Origin: Flavobacterium sp. N1736
GTDB taxonomy: Bacteria; Bacteroidota; Bacteroidia; Flavobacteriales; Flavobacteriaceae
Assembly (NCBI RefSeq): GCF_025947065.1
Contig: NZ_CP109994.1
Coordinates: 3,968,001-4,032,000, forward strand
Reading direction: 5' to 3'
Length of the DNA stretch: 64,000 nt
Within the stretch, counting starts at the first letter, position 1. Each line of letters opens with the position of its first letter. Position numbers and translations under genes: made by a program. Under the pieces are notes generated by a model. That model ran no database searches, was not told the DNA's origin, and was given only the letters and a program-made list of their open reading frames with translations. Positions 17,628 through 26,559 of the stretch are shown here, in pieces.

Positions 17628-18885
17628 AAAATAATGCGATGGATGTTGTACTAATAAAAAACAAAAACAATAAACTTATTTTTGGTATGATTTCCAAGAA
17701 AGAAGTGTTGCGTAATAAAACATCATAAAAACCTTCTAATGCCCAATTCATTGGTGATGATTTGGCAATAATCTGCATGATTTTTGGCATTGCAAAAACA
17801 GGAACCCATACGCCGCCAACGGCAGCTAAAATAATGACGCTTGTTGCACCAAAAGGAGCAGATTGTTCTTGTGTACTTGCAACGGTTCCTAATAAAATGC
17901 CGAAACCAATTGCTGCAAATCCGGAGAATAAAGCAACAATACTCATTAAAAATAAATGACCTTCGATGTTTAAGGAAGGCAAACCAATATGCGGAAATAA
18001 AAATACTGCAACGGCAACCATCATATAAAACTGAATCATACAAATGATGGAGTAGGTAATGGTTTTTCCGATAAAGACAACTAAGTTTGAAACCGGATTG
18101 GTTCTTAACCGAACAAAAGTTCCCTGTGTTTTTTCTTTTACAATATTAATAGACAACGGAATTACAATAAAAAATATTGCAAAAAGTGTCCAGGCGGGAA
18201 CATTATGCTGTACCGAGTTTGGGAGTACTTCTTTGTTGTTTATTTTCGGAATTATTTCTTTGAAAGTAATGAAACTCTTTTGTTCAAATTTGGCATTTCC
18301 TTCTCCTAACTGATTTTGAAAAGTGGTGTAAATTGATTTTGTTTCGATTTGAGAAATCATTTTGTCAATCGAATTCATAACCGCATTTTTAAAACTCAAT
18401 TGAACCGCTGGATCAAAATACAGTTTTACTTCTTTTTGTTTTATTGCTTTTGGCGTTGTTAACGGCGCTTCACTATTGGTTAAACCAATACTGCTTACAA
18501 TATTCTCTACGTTTTGATCAATTTTTGTCTGTAAATCAGTACTTAGATTTTCGGGAATTACAATGGCTAATTGAAATTTTCCTTTGTAAACGGCTTCGCG
18601 CGCGATATCTTCTGTAATTGTTTTATTGTCGATTTGAGTGACAACACTAAACAACTGGCTTTTTTCGAGATTATCAAAAACGGTTTTAGAAACAGAACCT
18701 TTGTCTTTATCGACCAATAAAATGGGAATTTTATTATCGCTAATGGTTTTAAAAGTACTGTCTTGTATTAATGTAACGGTAATTACAAGTACCAGTGGCA
18801 TTATAAACAAAATAATTAAACCGCCCAAATCTCGTTTTAGCAACAGGAATTCTTTTACGACCGACATCCAAATTTTATTCACCAT
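17602..18885 (-). CDS. ABC-2 type transporter permease
   Basis: 427 residues. There is one N-terminal membrane helix (about 20-40), a large extracytoplasmic domain (about 45-215), then five or six helices from about 220 to 420. This is the ABC-2 membrane layout (PF12698 type) of exporters such as YhhJ. It overlaps the ATPase gene by 11 nt, so the two form one transporter. In the pigment cluster it probably exports a lipid intermediate. Substrate is inferred from context only. Confidence 0.85.
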   Translation of the reverse strand: MVNKIWMSVVKEFLLLKRDLGGLIILFIMPLVLVITVTLIQDSTFKTISDNKIPILLVDKDKGSVSKTVFDNLEKSQLFSVVTQIDNKTITEDIAREAVYKGKFQLAIVIPENLSTDLQTKIDQNVENIVSSIGLTNSEAPLTTPKAIKQKEVKLYFDPAVQLSFKNAVMNSIDKMISQIETKSIYTTFQNQLGEGNAKFEQKSFITFKEIIPKINNKEVLPNSVQHNVPAWTLFAIFFIVIPLSINIVKEKTQGTFVRLRTNPVSNLVVFIGKTITYSIICMIQFYMMVAVAVFLFPHIGLPSLNIEGHLFLMSIVALFSGFAAIGFGILLGTVASTQEQSAPFGATSVIILAAVGGVWVPVFAMPKIMQIIAKSSPMNWALEGFYDVLLRNTSFLEIIPKISLLFLFFISTTSIALFYDKKKRTV

Positions 18886-19627
18886 CTCTGAATTCTTTAC
18901 CGGTTAATGAAATAAAAACATCTTCAAGATTTCTGGCTTCATCTGTAGAAGCGATTAAACTTGACGGCGTTCCCTGGGCAAAAATTCTGCCTCGGTCTAA
19001 AATAGCGATATTGCTGCAAAAATCTTCGGCTTCAGCCAAATGATGTGACGTATATATAATGGTCGTTCCGTTTTGATTTAAGAATTTTAAATAATCGATA
19101 ATGGCATTTTTAGATTGTACATCGACACCAACTGTTGGTTCATCCAAAAATAAAACTTTAGGATTGTGCAAAATTCCGGCAATCAGATTCACTCTTCGTT
19201 TCATTCCGCCCGAAAAGGTTTCAATGCGTTTATCGGCAAATTTTAATAAGCCTAAAAGGTCTAAAGTTTCCACCACTTTATCTTTTAAATGCGACCCTTT
19301 CAAGCCGTACATACTTCCAAAATAAAGCAAATTTTCACGAGCCGTAAGTGTAGGATATAAAGCATATTCCTGAGGTACGACACCGATAATTTTTTTGATT
19401 TTTTTAGAATGGTTTGCGTAGTTCAGATCATTAATGGTAAAATGTCCCGAAGTTGGTTTTACCAATCCGCAAAGCATAGAGATTAATGTGGTTTTTCCGG
19501 CACCATTTGGACCTAATAAACCAAAAATCTGACCTTCGTTTATGTTCAGCGAAAAATCATTCAAAGAATACATTTCTGCATTTTTGTATTTTTTCGAAAG
19601 TGATTCTATTTTAATTATTGGATGCAA
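18875..19627 (-). CDS. ABC transporter ATP-binding protein
   Basis: 250 residues with all nucleotide-binding motifs: Walker A GPNGAGKTT (39-47), Q-loop VVPQE, signature FSGGM (138-142), Walker B LFLDEP (159-164) and switch His195 in TSHH. It belongs to the DrrA-like class of drug and lipid exporters. It powers the permease encoded by the overlapping downstream gene and follows the BtrH-like gene by 7 nt. Confidence 0.9.
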   Translation of the reverse strand: MHPIIKIESLSKKYKNAEMYSLNDFSLNINEGQIFGLLGPNGAGKTTLISMLCGLVKPTSGHFTINDLNYANHSKKIKKIIGVVPQEYALYPTLTARENLLYFGSMYGLKGSHLKDKVVETLDLLGLLKFADKRIETFSGGMKRRVNLIAGILHNPKVLFLDEPTVGVDVQSKNAIIDYLKFLNQNGTTIIYTSHHLAEAEDFCSNIAILDRGRIFAQGTPSSLIASTDEARNLEDVFISLTGKEFRDGE

Positions 19628-19634
19628 AATATAT

Positions 19635-20633
19635 TTAGCTTATTGCTTTTTTAAGTTTTTTGAAAAAGATTTCTTCTCTATTGGCAATATCCAAAAGTTC
19701 ATCTGCGATGGTGTTATATGCATCTTCTTTGGCACTTCTGTTTTTGTAAATACGTGAAGCTTCTACGGCAAAATCACGCCATGAATCACCAATTTGAGTC
19801 ATTTCTTTCGACAGCACTTTTAATTCGTCATTATTTAAAATAACCGATGCTTCTTGTAAAAAAGCGGCATATATAAAACGAAAACCTCCGCCTCCGGTTC
19901 CTATTTCTTCCTGCATACGCACCATTTGTGCCAGATAATGATTGGCTTTTTTAGTACCGTGTTTTATAGGCCATTTTCTAATTTGCCTTGATACAAGTCT
20001 AATGCCGCGTACACCAACAATTGGCACGGGAGCAAGCATATCTCTGCATGTATTTTTAATTCCTTTGATGATCGCGCTTTTCAAATCAACAGTTTCCGGA
20101 ATTTGAATCGGATAGTACATTTGTCCTCTTGGAGCAAAAGCGCCTTTGGCAAAACGTACTTTATCAAGTTCATCGTGCGTAAGTGTTGTAACGCTTTCCA
20201 TAACCGGATCACTGATTAAATAATCAGTTTCGGTTTTTCCGTAAACGACTAAATTATGTGCGTTAAAATGAAAGCGATATTCATCAGGAAAATAACTTAA
20301 ATGATATACGCCAACTTGTAATCCGGTTGGAATATTATTTTTTAGATTTTCATCTAATGCTTTATTGGCATTTACTGAAGATGAAAATTTTTGTCTTTTT
20401 ATTTTTAAATTTAAACGGCTTGCGAGTTTATTAAAAATTTGCCCGGGTAAAGTTCTATAACTAATTGCAGGCGCATGATTTACTTTTATAAAAGGCAAAT
20501 ACACAAAAAGAAGTCCAGAACCAATACCAAAAACCATCGGCTCACTAATATTGAGACCGTTGTATTTTAACAAATTCGAAGCTACTCCGTTTTCGCAATG
20601 GGCAGATTGATGGTGTGTGAAATTTGTCTGCAT
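19635..20633 (-). CDS. BtrH N-terminal domain protein (acyl transfer), DUF4872 type
   Basis: 332 residues. The N-terminus HHQSAHCENGVASNLL has a conserved Cys13, followed by HNLVVYGK and DYLISDP further on, matching the BtrH_N cysteine-protease-like domain. BtrH in butirosin synthesis moves an acyl group from an ACP to the antibiotic. The C-terminal half (about 185-330) is helical, as in DUF4872. The start codon overlaps the preceding stop as TAATG. It is a good candidate for joining the ACP-bound aryl polyene to the resorcinol. This role is inferred. Confidence 0.75.
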   Translation of the reverse strand: MQTNFTHHQSAHCENGVASNLLKYNGLNISEPMVFGIGSGLLFVYLPFIKVNHAPAISYRTLPGQIFNKLASRLNLKIKRQKFSSSVNANKALDENLKNNIPTGLQVGVYHLSYFPDEYRFHFNAHNLVVYGKTETDYLISDPVMESVTTLTHDELDKVRFAKGAFAPRGQMYYPIQIPETVDLKSAIIKGIKNTCRDMLAPVPIVGVRGIRLVSRQIRKWPIKHGTKKANHYLAQMVRMQEEIGTGGGGFRFIYAAFLQEASVILNNDELKVLSKEMTQIGDSWRDFAVEASRIYKNRSAKEDAYNTIADELLDIANREEIFFKKLKKAIS

Positions 20634-21037
20634 TATTCTGTTATACTATTTTTTAATTGTTCTACCGAAATCTCAAAAGCATCGGCGTATTTTTGTAAAG
20701 TTTTATCGTTTAGTTTTGCAAAAACAGCGGGTTTAAAATGTCTTTTTACGCGCCATTTCCAAAGTCCTACGTAACTTGCTAAAATAGTTAAATCCATTTT
20801 GTTGACTTCCATAAAATAACAAATCGGACTAACTTCGCCAGTTTCTACTTGTTGTTTTGCTTCGGCAATTCGCTCGTTTATTTCGTCAATAGAATTTGAG
20901 AGTGCAATTGTTTTTGGCTCCCAACCAGTACTTAAAGTAGTGGTATAATCGCCATTTTCATCGGTTGCATAAAGCAATTCTTTCAGATTATTTTTGGTTA
21001 GATTGCCTTTGTCTTGTGGTACTTTTTCTTTTTCCAT
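20633..21037 (-). CDS. Conserved small protein of the flexirubin cluster, unknown function
   Basis: 134 residues, cytoplasmic, highly charged at the N-terminus and helical in the C-terminal half. The helical part is ILASYVGLWKWRVKRH, then DKTLQKYADAFEISVEQLK, which looks like a small helix-turn-helix-like bundle but has no clear DNA-binding signature. It is co-translated with the BtrH-like gene (1-nt overlap). I recall it as a regular member of flexirubin clusters; its job is unknown. Confidence 0.65.
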   Translation of the reverse strand: MEKEKVPQDKGNLTKNNLKELLYATDENGDYTTTLSTGWEPKTIALSNSIDEINERIAEAKQQVETGEVSPICYFMEVNKMDLTILASYVGLWKWRVKRHFKPAVFAKLNDKTLQKYADAFEISVEQLKNSITE

Positions 21038-21061
21038 GACTCTTTTTATTTTCGATAGAAA

Positions 21062-21529
21062 TTATGAAATAACCGAAATCGTTTTTTGAATGAACAAATT
21101 AATTTCGCATTCTAAAAGCTTTTTTTCGCCAAGTAAACTTTCGCATCTCATGGTGCATAAAGTATAATCGTCGCCTGAAAATTTTGAGACCAAATTTGCT
21201 TTGGTTATAATTGTGTCTCCCACTTTTGGCAATTCGTGTATTTTCAGATTTTTTATTGCACTGATAAAACCCAGTACATTTACGTTTTCATTTTCTGTTC
21301 CGTCATCTTCAAAAAAATATTTTTTCCCTACAATAGACGAACAGGTTTGTGCTGTGTTTTCGATTAAACCGGCTTCGATAAAAGTGTCTTTGTCAACAAA
21401 AATATTGTCGTCTTTTATCAAAAATACCGTTTCAACAAAGTCTGATTCGATTTCCAAAATCAAATCCACCATAAGCAACGGTGCCCGGTGTGGTAAGTAA
21501 TTTTGTATGTCGACAGCAGCAGTGTTCAT
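21062..21529 (-). CDS. Hotdog-fold 3-hydroxyacyl-ACP dehydratase-like protein (ApeP-like)
   Basis: 155 residues. YLPHRAPLLMVDLI (11-24) and FIEAGLIENTAQTCSS match the FabZ-like dehydratases of aryl polyene clusters, with His14 and the Glu in the LIENTAQ helix as likely active residues. It would dehydrate 3-hydroxyacyl-ACP to keep the polyene conjugated. It is a paralog of the adjacent 21,537 gene, which shares the FLEAGLIEHMAQ pattern, so the two may act as a heterodimer. Confidence 0.75.
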   Translation of the reverse strand: MNTAAVDIQNYLPHRAPLLMVDLILEIESDFVETVFLIKDDNIFVDKDTFIEAGLIENTAQTCSSIVGKKYFFEDDGTENENVNVLGFISAIKNLKIHELPKVGDTIITKANLVSKFSGDDYTLCTMRCESLLGEKKLLECEINLFIQKTISVIS

Positions 21530-21536
21530 ACTTATA

Positions 21537-21968
21537 TTATTTGGCTAAAACGGTTTTCATTTGCCCTTTAGCAATTTCTTCATTATTTAAAGTCGTTACG
21601 ATATCGACTAAAGTGATTCCTGCAAATTCCTGCAAAATCGTTACTGTTGACTGAATCGTATCGTCTATTTTCGGTAATTTTTTTATTTCAATTTCTTTAA
21701 TAGAGCCAATATATCCGGTTGGAGCGATTTCATTTCTTAAAAAATACTCGTAACCTGTATGTAAGGCAACAGATTGCGCCATGTGTTCGATTAATCCGGC
21801 TTCTAAAAAAGTATTATGATCAAAAAAAATATTGTCGTTTTGAATCTTTAAACCAGAAACTAATGAGGTTTCGGTATACGAATACATTTTATCGACCATT
21901 ACAAAAGGACACTTTTGTGGCAATAAATCCTCAACCGCATTTTTTTCTAAAAGTAAAGTTCTTTCCAT
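21537..21968 (-). CDS. Hotdog-fold dehydratase-like protein, paralog of the neighbour
   Basis: 143 residues from the ATG at 21968 (MERTLLLEK). An upstream TTG at 21974 is less likely. The chosen ATG overlaps the stop of darB by one base (TAATG), as at other junctions here. LLPQKCPFVMVDKM and FLEAGLIEHMAQSVAL follow the ApeP/FabZ-like pattern, but the first motif has Gln-Lys-Cys where the paralog has His-Arg-Ala. Loss of that His suggests altered or no catalysis, possibly a partner subunit. Confidence 0.72.
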   Translation of the reverse strand: MERTLLLEKNAVEDLLPQKCPFVMVDKMYSYTETSLVSGLKIQNDNIFFDHNTFLEAGLIEHMAQSVALHTGYEYFLRNEIAPTGYIGSIKEIEIKKLPKIDDTIQSTVTILQEFAGITLVDIVTTLNNEEIAKGQMKTVLAK

Positions 21969-23101
21969 TAACAAACTGTTAAATAAGCATAGGCAAAAGA
22001 AAATCTTCCGCTTTCAGGAACTGATAAAAGAATTCGTTCTCCTTTTTTTAATTTACCGGAATTCATCAATTCTTCAAGTGCCAAATAAATCGAGGCAGAA
22101 CCTACATTTCCAACTCTTGAAAGATTCATGAACCATTTTTCATCATCCATTCCAATTCCTTGTTCACGCAATCCTTTTTTTAATCCTTCAACAAAAAAGT
22201 TTGAAGAAACATGCGGAATAAAATAATCAACCTGATCTGATGTAATATTATTTTTAATCATGGCATCTTTCATACTCTCAGCACCTTTAGAAAGTATAAA
22301 TTCATCCAATAATTTCACGTCTTGTTTGATTGCGAAAACAGATTCGTTAAGCAATTGTTCCGGCTCATAATCACTCCATGATTTAATTTCGCCGTTTTCT
22401 AATTTATCACCACCTGCATACATACAAGTCTCTAATTCAAATGCATATGAAAAAGCTTCCATCCATTCGATTTTAAGAGAAATGTCTCCGCCTGGTTTAT
22501 TTTCTAATAAAAAAGCTCCTGCGCCATCCGATAACATCCAGCGTAAAAAATCTTTTTTGAAAGCAATAATTGGCTGCTCTTCAAGACTTTTTAAATTGTT
22601 AACTTCCTGACTGTATTTTTGTGCTATAAGCCAGGTCGAAACTTTTTCTGATCCTGTACAAACAGCATTTTTTGAATTTCCTGATTTTACAGAAAGAAAA
22701 CCAAATTTTAACGAATTCATTCCGGCACAACAAACTCCGGTTGAAGAATTTAGCTCGACTGATTTGTTTTTAAGTAAACCATGAACCATTGCAGCATGCG
22801 AAGGCAGAAAAATATCAGGTGTTGAGGTTCCGCAAGAAAGCACTTCTAAGTCCTGAGCTGTAAAATTTTTATCGAATAATTGCTCTACGGCATTTCGAGT
22901 TAACTCGGCATTACTATGCGTACTTTTTCCTGTTTTGTCAACAGCGTAATAGCGGCTTAAAATTTTATTATTGCGTAAAATAATACGTCTTGCTTTAGAA
23001 GCAGTATCATTTATAAGGCCTAAATAACTTTCCATTTCATCATTTGAAACAGCTTCGTTTGGCAAAAATTTTGCGGCTTTGGTAATATATACTTCAAACA
23101 T
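21968..23101 (-). CDS. darB: KAS III-type ketosynthase DarB (dialkylresorcinol synthesis)
   Basis: 377 residues with the FabH triad: Cys125 in VCCAGMNS, His297 in FIPHVSS and Asn332 in VGNVGSAS. DarB enzymes join two fatty acyl-derived units head to head to give a cyclohexanedione that becomes 2,5-dialkylresorcinol, the alcohol half of flexirubin. The assignment rests on the triad and on the gene following darA by 16 nt, the known darA-darB pairing. Another KAS III role is less likely in this context. Confidence 0.85.
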   Translation of the reverse strand: MFEVYITKAAKFLPNEAVSNDEMESYLGLINDTASKARRIILRNNKILSRYYAVDKTGKSTHSNAELTRNAVEQLFDKNFTAQDLEVLSCGTSTPDIFLPSHAAMVHGLLKNKSVELNSSTGVCCAGMNSLKFGFLSVKSGNSKNAVCTGSEKVSTWLIAQKYSQEVNNLKSLEEQPIIAFKKDFLRWMLSDGAGAFLLENKPGGDISLKIEWMEAFSYAFELETCMYAGGDKLENGEIKSWSDYEPEQLLNESVFAIKQDVKLLDEFILSKGAESMKDAMIKNNITSDQVDYFIPHVSSNFFVEGLKKGLREQGIGMDDEKWFMNLSRVGNVGSASIYLALEELMNSGKLKKGERILLSVPESGRFSFAYAYLTVC

Positions 23102-23117
23102 AATCTACTTTCGTCTT

Positions 23118-24020
23118 CTAAACTCCTTGATAATATTGAGTTTCTTTTTTTATGGTATTTAACTTAATGGGGTATGTAATAAGGTGCAATATATATACTA
23201 TTGGTGAGATTAACCATATCGCAAGGAATAAATAAACATTAAATACTTTAAGGAGCAGTTTTCTGTTATTTTTATTTTTATAAATCAGATTTGACCATTT
23301 ATTGAAAATTTTATTGGCAGTTTTGTCAACAGTCACAAGATACGAGCTAATTTTTACCGCACCAATTCCTGTTAATTTTGGCTGCAAATTGGCTAAATTA
23401 TTCTGGTTAAATTCAGAAAGCATTACTTTTCCAAATTTTTCTGATTCCCGGATGTCTTTTTCAGAAACGCCCGGTAGTGGGAAAATTCCCAGATATTTTT
23501 TCTTTACTCCGGAGAACATCCATTCTACAATAGTAATAACACTAATTAAATTTCCAACTCTGTCTACCAAAGCTACATTTCCTACCAATTTTGCATTGGC
23601 TTCTTTTAGCAATACTTTAATTTTTTCCTGCGCCATAATCCACATATTTCGAGAACCGCTAATGGTTATAACAGGCGTGTTGTCTAATATTTTTTTAGCA
23701 TCGGCACTTTTTAAAAATGAATTAACAGGAATTGACGGTGATAAATACCAAACCTGATAATGCATCAAAACAAGATCAAATTTTGTGTTTAAAATATCTT
23801 CCGGAATTGGTTTTAATGGGGTTGGAATTTGCAGAAAAGATTCTGGAAATGCATCAAAAAAAGAATTTTTATCCCAAGGAAAAGGGAAAGGTTTCTCTAG
23901 TTGAATTTCGTGAAAAGTTACTTTTATATCTTCTGAATTTAGAAATGGTTTAGCAACATTTCTTGCAATTTCTTCTAATTGCCCAGATTGAGAATAATAA
24001 ACAACAAGAACATTTTTCAT
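23118..24020 (-). CDS. darA: Dialkylresorcinol condensing enzyme DarA
   Basis: 300 residues. The N-terminus KNVLVVYYSQSGQLEEIARN is a flavodoxin-like phosphate-binding loop. The C-terminus has one or two hydrophobic segments (about 255-285). This matches the DarA family as I recall it, which works with DarB to aromatise the condensed product into a dialkylresorcinol. It heads the darA-darB pair, and the 159-nt gap upstream may carry an internal promoter, though I see no clear box. The fold is visible; the enzyme role comes from family knowledge. Confidence 0.8.
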   Translation of the reverse strand: MKNVLVVYYSQSGQLEEIARNVAKPFLNSEDIKVTFHEIQLEKPFPFPWDKNSFFDAFPESFLQIPTPLKPIPEDILNTKFDLVLMHYQVWYLSPSIPVNSFLKSADAKKILDNTPVITISGSRNMWIMAQEKIKVLLKEANAKLVGNVALVDRVGNLISVITIVEWMFSGVKKKYLGIFPLPGVSEKDIRESEKFGKVMLSEFNQNNLANLQPKLTGIGAVKISSYLVTVDKTANKIFNKWSNLIYKNKNNRKLLLKVFNVYLFLAIWLISPIVYILHLITYPIKLNTIKKETQYYQGV

Positions 24021-24179
24021 TTGAGATTGGTGGCTTTTTGGTTTAGTTGCAAAAGTAATTAATTTTATTAGAAGAATTCCTCTGTTTTTAGATGTTCATT
24101 TTTATGAATAAAATGAGGTGTTTAGAGGATGAATCGTATGAAAATTCATAAAAAAAGTAAAAAGCAGCCGAAGCGAATT

Positions 24180-25058
24180 TTACCTTAACTGATTCCAAAA
24201 ATCAAAGTAATTGAACCACTGTAAAGGATATTTTTGCAGCATTGATTCTACGCTTTCAACATATGATTTTAAAAGTGCTTTTTCGTCGCGATGTTTTACA
24301 ACGGCTTCGCGTGCGTATAAATGATAATGTAAATTTTGCTCTTTCATAACATAAACAAAAACTACCGGAACTTTTAAGCGCGATGCAATTAAAAACGGAC
24401 CTGCAGGAAAGTTGGCTTCCTGACCTAATATTTTTTCGGAAATTGATTTCGTTCCTTCAAAATAGCGATCACCGGTAAAACATATTAATTCATTATTGCC
24501 CAAAGCAGCATTTATTTCAAATATATGAGACAAATCGTCTTTGATAATGATGAATTTTACGGTTGGTTTTTGTGTAACGCTTTCCAGATATTTTTTAATA
24601 GCGGAATGTTCTAAATCTGTAGTCACGAGATTAATTTGGAAGTCAAGATCAATTTCTCCAAAAAAATGTTCAGCAATTTCAAAGTTTCCAATGTGAGCAC
24701 TAATTAAAACGCCGCCTTTTTTCTCGGCCAAAAGTTTTCTCAGAATGTCGATTCCGTCAAATTCGTACGTGAACTTATTTCGCATTCCTGCCGAAATAGA
24801 GATTTTATCAATAATGGTCTGTCCAAAAGTGTAATAACTTTTGAAAACCATTTTTTTAGATTTGAAGTAGGAATATTTTAGCCTTTCCTTAAAATAATAT
24901 GAAATTGCCCGATTACTTTTTTTTAGAAATAAAAAATAATAGGAAGCAACAAAATAAAGTAAGACATAAGCGGACTTAACACCCGCTTTTTGTATTAAAA
25001 AAACGAATATCTTATAGCCTAAAACTGTTCCTTTTGATTTGCCATCCCATTGACTCAT
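24180..25058 (-). CDS. LpxL/HtrB-type lysophospholipid acyltransferase
   Basis: 292 residues with an N-terminal hydrophobic segment. SAHIGNFEIAEHFFG holds the HX4E-type catalytic pair (His and Glu of HIGNFE) of the lipid A late acyltransferase family. CFTGDRYFEG and the later KVPVVFVYVM segment also fit. It uses acyl-ACP donors at the inner membrane. Next to an ACP gene (TAATG overlap) and the Dar genes, it may make the ester between the polyene acid and the resorcinol. BtrH and the MMPL fusion are rival candidates. Confidence 0.8.
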   Translation of the reverse strand: MSQWDGKSKGTVLGYKIFVFLIQKAGVKSAYVLLYFVASYYFLFLKKSNRAISYYFKERLKYSYFKSKKMVFKSYYTFGQTIIDKISISAGMRNKFTYEFDGIDILRKLLAEKKGGVLISAHIGNFEIAEHFFGEIDLDFQINLVTTDLEHSAIKKYLESVTQKPTVKFIIIKDDLSHIFEINAALGNNELICFTGDRYFEGTKSISEKILGQEANFPAGPFLIASRLKVPVVFVYVMKEQNLHYHLYAREAVVKHRDEKALLKSYVESVESMLQKYPLQWFNYFDFWNQLR

Positions 25059-25312
25059 TAAACGGCTTTAGCTTTTAATTTGTTTTCGATTAAGTCGTAG
25101 AAAGTTTGAAACGAAGAAATTCCAACAAAATCAGCTTCAACTAATTTTACACCAAAAGTAGCTTCAATAGAAACCACTAAATCAACATAGTCTAAACTAT
25201 CTAACCCTAGTGTATCTTTTAAATTTGCGTCTGGTTCAATATCATCATTGTCTACTTCAAATTCATCAACCAAAAAACCATTAATTTTTTTTATTATTTC
25301 TTCTTTATTCAT
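25058..25312 (-). CDS. Acyl carrier protein (second of two)
   Basis: 84 residues, acidic. DTLGLDSLDYVDLVV holds the 4'-phosphopantetheine Ser39. It is close to housekeeping AcpP in its DSLD motif. It is placed between a KAS II gene (4-nt gap) and the LpxL-type acyltransferase gene, which starts inside its stop codon. It probably carries the chain that the acyltransferase uses. Confidence 0.9.
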   Translation of the reverse strand: MNKEEIIKKINGFLVDEFEVDNDDIEPDANLKDTLGLDSLDYVDLVVSIEATFGVKLVEADFVGISSFQTFYDLIENKLKAKAV

Positions 25313-25316
25313 CGCT

Positions 25317-26540
25317 TCATTTAAACTTTTTAACTACCAGTGCAGAGTTGGTTCCTCCAAATCCGAAGGAATTTGACAAAAATATATCAATTTTTTTATT
25401 TAACGTAGTTTTAACTAAATTTAATTTAGCTGAGTCTTCGTCTGTATTTTCTAAATTGATATTTGGTGCTATAAAATCGTGCTGCATCATCAATGTTGAA
25501 TAAATTATTTCGCTTGCTCCTGCCATCCAGCATTCGTGACCAGTCATTGATTTTGTAGAACTTACGTAAGGATTGCTTTCTCCAAAGATTTCAAAAATAG
25601 CTTTGGCTTCGTTGCTGTCTCCAACCGGGGTCGAAGTTGCATGAGCGTTGATATAATCAATATCACTTGCTTTTAATTGTGCATCGTCAAGCGCTCTTTG
25701 CATGGCTGTTGCCGGTCCTTCAACATTTGGTGTCGAAATATGACCGCCGTTTGATGAGAATCCGTAACCGCCAATTTCGGCAATAATCGTAGCTCCACGC
25801 GCAATTGCTGATTCGTAACTTTCTAATATTAAGGTAGCGCCGCCGCCACTTGGGATTAATCCGTCGCGTCCGGCATCAAATGGTCTTGAGGCTTTTTCAG
25901 GATCACTTTCTCTAGATGAAAAAACGCCCAAACCATCAAAACTGCTCATGGCATATTTATTGATTTCCTGCGCTCCTCCGGTAATAATAATATCCTGAAA
26001 ACCGCTTTTGATTAAAAAATAAGCCAATCCAATAGAATGTGAACCGCTTGCACAAGCAGCACTTATAGTTAGATTGATGCCTCGAAGTTTAAAAATCGTT
26101 GACAAATTCATGGTAACTGTAGAATTCATCGATTTAAAAATCGCTCCTGAACCAATTAAAGCGGTGTCTTTTTTCTCACGTACAATATCTGTAGCTTCGA
26201 TAATTGCTTTTGATACACTATCGTTTCCGTACATAATACCAACTTCGCGCTCGTCAAAAAAAGCATCATCAATATTGGCATTTTTAAGTGCTTCAATTGT
26301 TGCCATATAAGCATATTCGGTTTCTTCACCAATGCTCATACGCTGTCTTCTGGTCAATAAAGATTTCAAATCAGTTTTTGGAACCATGCCTGTTAAGGCT
26401 GATTGAAAACCAAATTCTTTTCTTTCAGAATCAAACTGAATACCAGATTTTCCGTTGTATAATGACTCCTTTACTTCATCTAACGAAGTTCCTATACAAG
26501 AATAAATTCCCATTCCGGTAATTACAACTCTCTTATTCAT
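25317..26540 (-). CDS. Beta-ketoacyl-ACP synthase (FabF-like), third of the cluster
   Basis: 407 residues. The triad is complete: Cys163 in SAACASGSHS, His300 in NAHATSTPVGD and His335 in MTGHECWMAG. It is the most FabF-like of the cluster synthases in its N-terminus (VVITGMGIYSCIGTSLDEV). It lies 19 nt after fabG-type gene 26,560 and just before an ACP, forming a small elongation module: reductase, synthase, carrier. Confidence 0.87.
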   Translation of the reverse strand: MNKRVVITGMGIYSCIGTSLDEVKESLYNGKSGIQFDSERKEFGFQSALTGMVPKTDLKSLLTRRQRMSIGEETEYAYMATIEALKNANIDDAFFDEREVGIMYGNDSVSKAIIEATDIVREKKDTALIGSGAIFKSMNSTVTMNLSTIFKLRGINLTISAACASGSHSIGLAYFLIKSGFQDIIITGGAQEINKYAMSSFDGLGVFSSRESDPEKASRPFDAGRDGLIPSGGGATLILESYESAIARGATIIAEIGGYGFSSNGGHISTPNVEGPATAMQRALDDAQLKASDIDYINAHATSTPVGDSNEAKAIFEIFGESNPYVSSTKSMTGHECWMAGASEIIYSTLMMQHDFIAPNINLENTDEDSAKLNLVKTTLNKKIDIFLSNSFGFGGTNSALVVKKFK

Positions 26541-26559
26541 GGTCTTTCAAAGTAATTTT

